Shown here: piece after piece, positions 50,693-64,000 of the stretch
Layout: each line of letters begins with the position of its first letter
Position numbering within the stretch: the first letter of the stretch is position 1
Source: Albula goreensis
Lineage: Eukaryota > Chordata > Actinopteri > Albuliformes > Albulidae
Assembly: GCA_022829145.1 (NCBI GenBank)
Contig: CM040748.1
Span: forward strand, 5,845,501-5,909,500
DNA length: 64,000 bases
Direction of reading: 5' to 3'
Position numbers and translations under genes: made by a program
Notes under the pieces: generated by a model
Seen by the model: only the letters and a program-made list of their open reading frames with translations
Told to the model about the DNA's origin: nothing
The model's database searches: none

Positions 50693-52287
50693 ATGGCGAA
50701 ACATGAGGTTATGCTAATGGCGTGCTTCATTTCGGTATTGTTTTCATGTTTTGGACTTACGGAGGCAGGAAAGGTGATGGCGGTGCCTGTGGGTGGGAGC
50801 CATTGGTCCACCATGAAGGTTTTGATCAAGGACCTCAAGGAGAGAGGTCACAACATAACAGTGCTCAGGCTGTCCCACGATCCCAACATCGACGAATCGT
50901 CCCCCGATTTCACAGTCGTAACAGTGCAGCTTCCAGAGGACCAAGCCAGGTCCAAGAAGGAGAGGAGAGAAACTGCTCTGTCCTGGATATTTCACAACAC
51001 CTTCAGGAAAGAAAGCGGCTCCTTGCCGCATACTGGGAACTTTTTGTGTCCATTCGAAGAGTCAGTCAGGACTACAAGCTGGCCATAGAGACCATTTTCG
51101 AAAACTCCTGGTTGCTGCAGCAGCTCCAAGAGGCCCAGTTTGACATTGTTCTGGCAGACCCTTTCTTTCCTGGGGGCTTAATGTTAGCACGCTATCTGAA
51201 CGCCCCCATTGTTCTGCTGGGCAGGTGGATGCCCACAGAAGATATCCACTTCACCATTGCCCCATCTCCACTTTCGTACGTCCCTGTGCTGAACTCAAGA
51301 CTCACGGACAGAATGACATTTTTTCAACGGCTGAAGAACGTTTTCATGTCCAGCTTTGGAAGTCTGCTGAACCATATGTTCATCTATTCCACCTATAACT
51401 CACTCTGCAGAAGATACCTGAGGTCAGTGGAGGACATCTATACCCTTTACAAGCAAGCTGATATCTACCTGGCAAAATCCGACTTTGCTCTGGAATTTGT
51501 AAAACCGGTTATGCCGAATACCGTTTTCATAGGTGGCTTCCACATCCGGCCAGGAGGGCCTCTTCCTTCTGAGCTTCAGGTGTTTATGGATGAAGCTGCA
51601 GCTGGTGTGGTTATCTTCTCCCTGGGAGTTGGTGCTGATACCCTACCCCAAGACGTCGCCATGGAGATAGCGGCCGGGCTGGCTCAGCTCCCCCAGAGGG
51701 TGGTGTGGAGGTACACGGGCCCGCCAATCCCCACCTTGGGAACGAACACCAAGCTGCTAACCTGGCTTCCACAGGGTGACCTGCTGGGTCACCCAAACAC
51801 CAGGGCCTTCATCACTCATGGTGGAGAGAACGGAGTCTATGAGGCCATATACAATGGGGTCCCCGTCGTGGGTCTCCCACTTTTTGGGGACAACTATGCA
51901 AACCTCCTGCGGCTGAAGGCCAGGGGGGCTGCAGTTCTCCTGGAGAACCTCAACAAGCTGACTGGGCAGGACATCTGGGCTGCGGTGCAGACTGTTACGG
52001 AGGACCCGTCATACAGAAACAGTATGAGAAGACTGTCACAGGTGCATAGGGACAAACCCGTTTCGTCTAGGGAGCTGGCCATCTTCTGGACTGAGTATGT
52101 GCTCAGGAACAAGGGGGCCCCCCACCTCTATGCAGCTGGGAACGACCTTCCATTCTACCAGTACTACCTGATAGATGTGCTTGCCTTTGGCTTCCTGGTC
52201 TTCATCATACTCATTTATTCAGTTTGGGCTTTGCTCAGAATTCTGTGGAGGACATTCCATGGGAGAGTGAAAGAGAAGAGACAATAG
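50693..52287 (+). CDS. ugt5: UDP-glycosyltransferase, UGT5 family, with one frame break
   Basis: A membrane enzyme of the ER lumen that conjugates sugar, usually glucuronic acid from UDP-glucuronate, to small lipophilic compounds. The start ATG (50,693) has a good context and opens a signal peptide (about 1-25) followed by GKV. The catalytic base His37 lies in GGSHW. Around codon 110 (51,000-51,025) the frame changes by the equivalent of one missing base. The rest (about 421 codons) is open to the stop at 52,285-52,287, giving about 531 residues in all, the normal UGT length. The second part has the catalytic Asp in VLADPFF, the UGT5-like APSPLSYVP segment, the donor-binding signature WLPQGDLLGHP...FITHGGENGVYEA, a membrane anchor (YYLIDVLAFGFLVFIILIYS) and a KEKRQ tail fitting a KXKXX retrieval signal. 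The signature ends in DN, not the usual DQ. It may be a pseudogene or carry a sequencing error. Confidence 0.9.
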
Positions 52288-53136
52288 AACAAGGGACTGA
52301 ATTTTGATCTGTAGGAAATTGTTGCAGAGGAGTCGATAAACAGTTTGTACTGTATCCATTGTATATTTACTAGGGCTATCAGAACAAATTTTGAACTTTG
52401 ATCCACAGATTTTGGTGTCATGAGCACATCTCTGGACCTTTGCAGACCTAACCTTTGTCACAATATTGTTCCAGTTATCCAGTTCTCAAATGTGCCAAAT
52501 ACCCACAATCCCTTGTGGCAGGAAACGTAATTTCCTCCTCTGACGCTACAATTCCTGCACATTTTAGAATCAACATTATTATTTAATCAAATACTGTATC
52601 GTGGAAAAACATTTTGATGTTTGAGGTCACCTTTCTGCATTTTTTATTTTACATTTATTTGAATTTTGATCATTTTACCCTTTGAATGGTATTTTTTGTG
52701 AAAATTGACAGCTCTAATGTATACATGCACAGGCTGAAGTGTAAAATAATTTTGTACAACAGTAACAACAATGACTATTTTGATATTCAGCTAAGAATGC
52801 ATACTGTTGTATGAGTTTTAAAATCAGAATTCAGTCTAGTTTTAATCATAATTTATTTCATAGCATTTTTTACAATGTGCCTTTTCTTGTGTGGTTAGGA
52901 AGTAGAAATTCAAGATTCAGTGTGCATTCAGTAAACAAAGAAAACAACTCAGAACCTGTGACAAGTACAAACTGGAGTGAACCTGCTGGTTTCATTGTGT
53001 AAGTTGCTGTAAATATATTAACAGGAAAAAAAAAAAGTTTTCCCAAGTTCAGTCCCAAGGCTTGGTGTGCAACAGTCTCCACATAAATGTCAAGACTGTC
53101 ATCGAATGTCCGTATATCTTGTGAGAAGAGTATTTA

Positions 53137-53182
53137 AATAAAGGTGTTGACAGTTTATGTCAACAATACTATATGCAATAAA
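53137..53182 (+). terminator. Poly(A) signals of the UGT gene
   Basis: Two AATAAA hexamers, at 53,137-53,142 and 53,177-53,182, lie about 850-895 bp past the UGT stop codon. They are the first canonical plus-strand signals I see after the gene. Confidence 0.55.
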
Positions 53183-53228
53183 AGAAATGACATGTTAACA
53201 CAGAAACTATTATATAAAGTTGTCAGGT

Positions 53229-53234
53229 TTTATT
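53229..53234 (-). terminator. Candidate distal poly(A) signal of smurf1
   Basis: AATAAA on the minus strand, 2.5 kb past the smurf1 stop, with the converging UGT signals only about 50 bp further on. Other minus-strand hexamers lie closer to the stop (for example near 54,466), so usage is inferred. Confidence 0.4.
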
Positions 53235-55745
53235 GCATATTTCACAAACAGAAACATGACCTCTAAGGGTCTAGCCTCAGTCACTGCTAAATCCCTCCAT
53301 CTTCAAGGTCTTCTATTTTGTTTTACCTAGTTTGTAATAGCAGCATTTTTAAATACTTTGATTCATACATAAAATAGAGATTAGTGTACAGCTTTCACAA
53401 ATAATCAGCTTAAAAAAAAACAAAACAAAAGTATGGAATAATGATAGCAGCAATACTAAAAAAAGAACATTACATAGTAATAAATAATTAGTAAAATAAA
53501 ATCAAGTGGTTACAGCACACTTAAAACAATGAAGTTGGCTCTTTTTATATAAAAAGAATAACCTAGTGCCATGCACTTCAAGCACTACACATTGAAATCT
53601 TAGACCTCCTGCAGTCTTTCATTTGCATTGAATGGTTTCTAGAACTACCTGCTAAAGGTTTACAAGGGAAACCAAGCTGTTAAACCTACTTAATTTCATC
53701 ACTTATTTCTGTTATGTCTTCAACATAGCCCATTCTATGGGTTTACATCAGTGTATAACATACTGTGTTTCAACATGCTTTTTGGCTTTTGATACAAAAA
53801 AAAGGCTGGGTGAAGAATGACAAGCAGAACTGGATGCATATCACAGATAGTACAAGTATGAGTTAAAATATTGACAAAGTGGTTGAAATTAAAAAGTACA
53901 AAGGCTTCAAGTTAGTTGATTTATACAGTCCTAATGAAGGGATCTGACCATTTCATAATGCCATCTGAAACCAACCAAGCACGCTTCACTCAGCTCAGAG
54001 GTCACTTTGATAAAACCGATTCCGTATTCCAAAGACCTAGAATTCCTCATTTCTTTCATTGTACATGTAATACTAGGCCTTTCAACCAAACGTTTCGATT
54101 GCAGTGTCTCATTCACCAAAGCAGACAGATCAGGAGTATTGCTGGTTGATCATCATTCATTGAACACTCAGAATATTTCAGAACGCTTCCCCTCCATATC
54201 TTTCTTTTTTACTCCTTCTTGTGCAAAATGTAAAATACAAAAATAAACTATTACAATATTATCAGAAATAAACGCGACTGAGGTACCCTTATTAGTATGG
54301 TTTTAGAAAGACAAAGATTTCAGATATCCTGTACACGTATTACACTGTTACACAATTTTGATTTTTTTAAAATAAAATTACTTCTGCTTTACATACAGTT
54401 CCAGGGGCTGTATATCACATGTTTTATGCCATTCTTAATATTTCAGTCACAACTTCTCTACCAGTTTTATTTTTTCGGTGGTTATTTCAAAGGAGATTAC
54501 ATAGTCGACAATATTCAAAGGGACAGGTGTGCATGCTCTTCTCTGTTGAACCAGGTGAAGAGGTATGTCTGTGTAGCACGGAGGTGAGTCTTCTCTGTCT
54601 ATTTCCATAAATTTTGATCCATAGTTTCTTTCAAAACAACATGCTTTACATATTTCAATGGAGAATGCCGGTAATTCATTACAATACCTTAAAACATAAA
54701 TCTCACTGTCTTTTGTGAATGGGAAAATTCCTATGTGCAAACCATTACTTAAATTTTCAAGCTTGAACCTCAAGGAAAGTAATAAGCAAGGTGGGAAAAA
54801 AACCGCCTTCTCCTTACTCGATGTTACCACATCGGGCTACATCTCTACTTCGACAAAACCGCCTAAACTGTGAGCACTGAGCACAACATTCTGCTACACA
54901 TTTAATTATATTTGTGGCAGTGTTGTCTGGGCATTGGATGCGCCCAAAAAGAGGTCTATGGCTGAGCTCAGGGTTGTCGGGGACAAAATCTGCAACTCCC
55001 GGTAATAAAAAAATACACTTTTTTTATCCTGAATGCAAATCACCCATAAAAGCCATCTGGAGAGAAAACCTCAAACCGAAAAACAACAGAAACCTGGAAG
55101 CCTGGAAATGGCAAGCCACCCTTGAAACTATAACAGGATATATTAAATGCTGTGTACTAGCACTGAGGAGAAACGCACACAAACGTGACACAATTGATCA
55201 TTGTTGTGTAGTTTCCTTGCCAGGTGTTTCAACGCATGGAGTATGTGCATTAGGTCGATGGGCTTAGTAGGCAAACAGGCTGAAAGCCAAAGACCAGGCC
55301 TGAAGACATGAACTCCGCTTGCTGCAGCTGAGTGTGGCTCTGTCATTTGTGACTACGAAGCTTGAGTTTTGCTGATTCACAATCAAGGTATGACTAGAAA
55401 TCAAAGACTTCAGTGGTGCAGCTGGCACAGGCCGGGACTTGGGGAAAGTGGCATTTTTTTTCCCGCTCACTTCGTTAGTGAAACCTCAACTTTGTTTTCG
55501 CAGCCCTCCCCAAAAACCCCTCACAAAGCGATAAATGTCTCCTAAAGTTCTTCGAAAGCGTTTGAAGGTTTGAGCCTCCGGGCGTCCGTGTTGCCGCTTC
55601 CCCCCCTACTGGCTCAGGAGGCGAGGTCTCGCTCTGGCTTTTGTCCTACAGCGTGCTGCCACACAGGAAGTCCCCCTATACTCTCGCACTTCGCCGGGCC
55701 GGTTTGGTTACTGCTTGTTGCTAAGCAGCCGATGTCGGCAAGGCT
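53235..55745 (-). other. smurf1: Probable smurf1 3' UTR
   Basis: No coding sequence is recognisable. The stretch lies directly past the smurf1 stop codon and ends at a minus-strand AATAAA. A 2-3 kb 3' UTR is usual for vertebrate smurf1. Open frames inside, such as the 127-codon one at 54,447-54,830, look like chance. The 3' boundary is inferred. Confidence 0.45.
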
Positions 55746-63539
<7,794 letters not shown>

Positions 63540-64000
63540 CTGTTGAACGAAGAGCAAAAGTAACACAACAAGTCAATCCCCAAACTCACAGCTTGTTTGT
63601 TTATTTTATAAGGGTGGGGAAACAAAACTTACATTTTTCAATATTTCAGAATATTCAATATTGTCTCATGATTCAGATTTGAAGAACTTCCTAAGGTGTT
63701 CTTTTGTATTGCAATTATAATTCCATTTGTGAAAATCTGGGTGTTTCTAATGTTCCATGATTAACAACATTTTTGGTTTTTGAGGACACATTTTGACACT
63801 GAAGTGCCTATTTACCATGAAGTACAATGGGCTACTATTTCCAGTCCAACTAGCTCAGTTGTTCATTCAAAAATATACATGTTTTGATGTAATTATGGAC
63901 CAAGGCAAATACGGAGATAGAAAACCCACTTACTGTTAATTTCCCCTTTTAAAACTGCATTTACATATCAATTCCAATTTTATTTTCATCAATGAACAAC
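63540..64000. other. smurf1: smurf1 intron, end of window
   Basis: Intronic sequence upstream of the WW1 exon. I see no further exon before the window ends. Confidence 0.7.

Noticed and set aside
50722..51020. Alternative UGT start in the downstream frame at 50,722
   Set aside because: The first 100 codons in that frame lack a signal peptide and UGT motifs. The true N terminus, with GGSHW, is in the other frame from 50,693.

Overview
The window is nuclear DNA of a ray-finned fish, almost certainly a teleost. Genes are sparse and AT-rich, with short GT-AG introns. tRNA-derived SINEs carry the L2-like tail common in fish genomes, and there is a Ty3/Gypsy chromovirus and non-autonomous DNA transposons. 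The two identifiable families besides smurf1, a urotensin-II receptor and a UGT5-type glycosyltransferase, also fit a fish. I cannot fix the species.

Layout: (1) 1-15,125 has no recognisable gene, only SINEs, microsatellites and AT-rich sequence. (2) 15,126-16,253, minus strand, is an intact single-exon urotensin-II receptor (uts2r family). (3) 16,254-25,287 is gene-free, with a (GT)n array, a minus-strand SINE and a degenerate minisatellite. (4) 25,288-30,629 is a complete Ty3/Gypsy chromovirus on the minus strand, with near-identical 517/518-bp LTRs, a short target duplication, and gag, protease, RT, RNase H, integrase and chromodomain; its reading frame is broken repeatedly. (5) 30,630-50,550 is a gene desert with one SINE and a 300-bp TA-flanked MITE set between two copies of a 76-bp direct repeat. 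(6) 50,551-53,182, plus strand, is a single-exon UGT5-family UDP-glycosyltransferase with a TATA box and E-box upstream and one frame break near codon 110. (7) 53,229 to beyond 63,539, minus strand, is the 3' half of smurf1: 11 coding exons carrying both WW domains and the full HECT domain, reconstructed here to the base. The 5' exons (C2 domain) lie beyond 64,000.

The genes do not form a pathway. UTS2R is a peptide-hormone GPCR, the UGT is an ER drug/steroid-conjugating enzyme, and SMURF1 is a cytosolic ubiquitin ligase acting on BMP/TGF-beta and RhoA signalling. ugt5 and smurf1 converge tail to tail with predicted poly(A) signals about 50 bp apart. I found no unknown multi-gene system. The observations most worth following are: frame breaks of one sign in both the retrotransposon and ugt5, which suggest missing bases in the assembly; the MITE between direct repeats; a GC-AG intron and a 9-nt tandem acceptor in smurf1; and an altered donor-sugar signature in the UGT.
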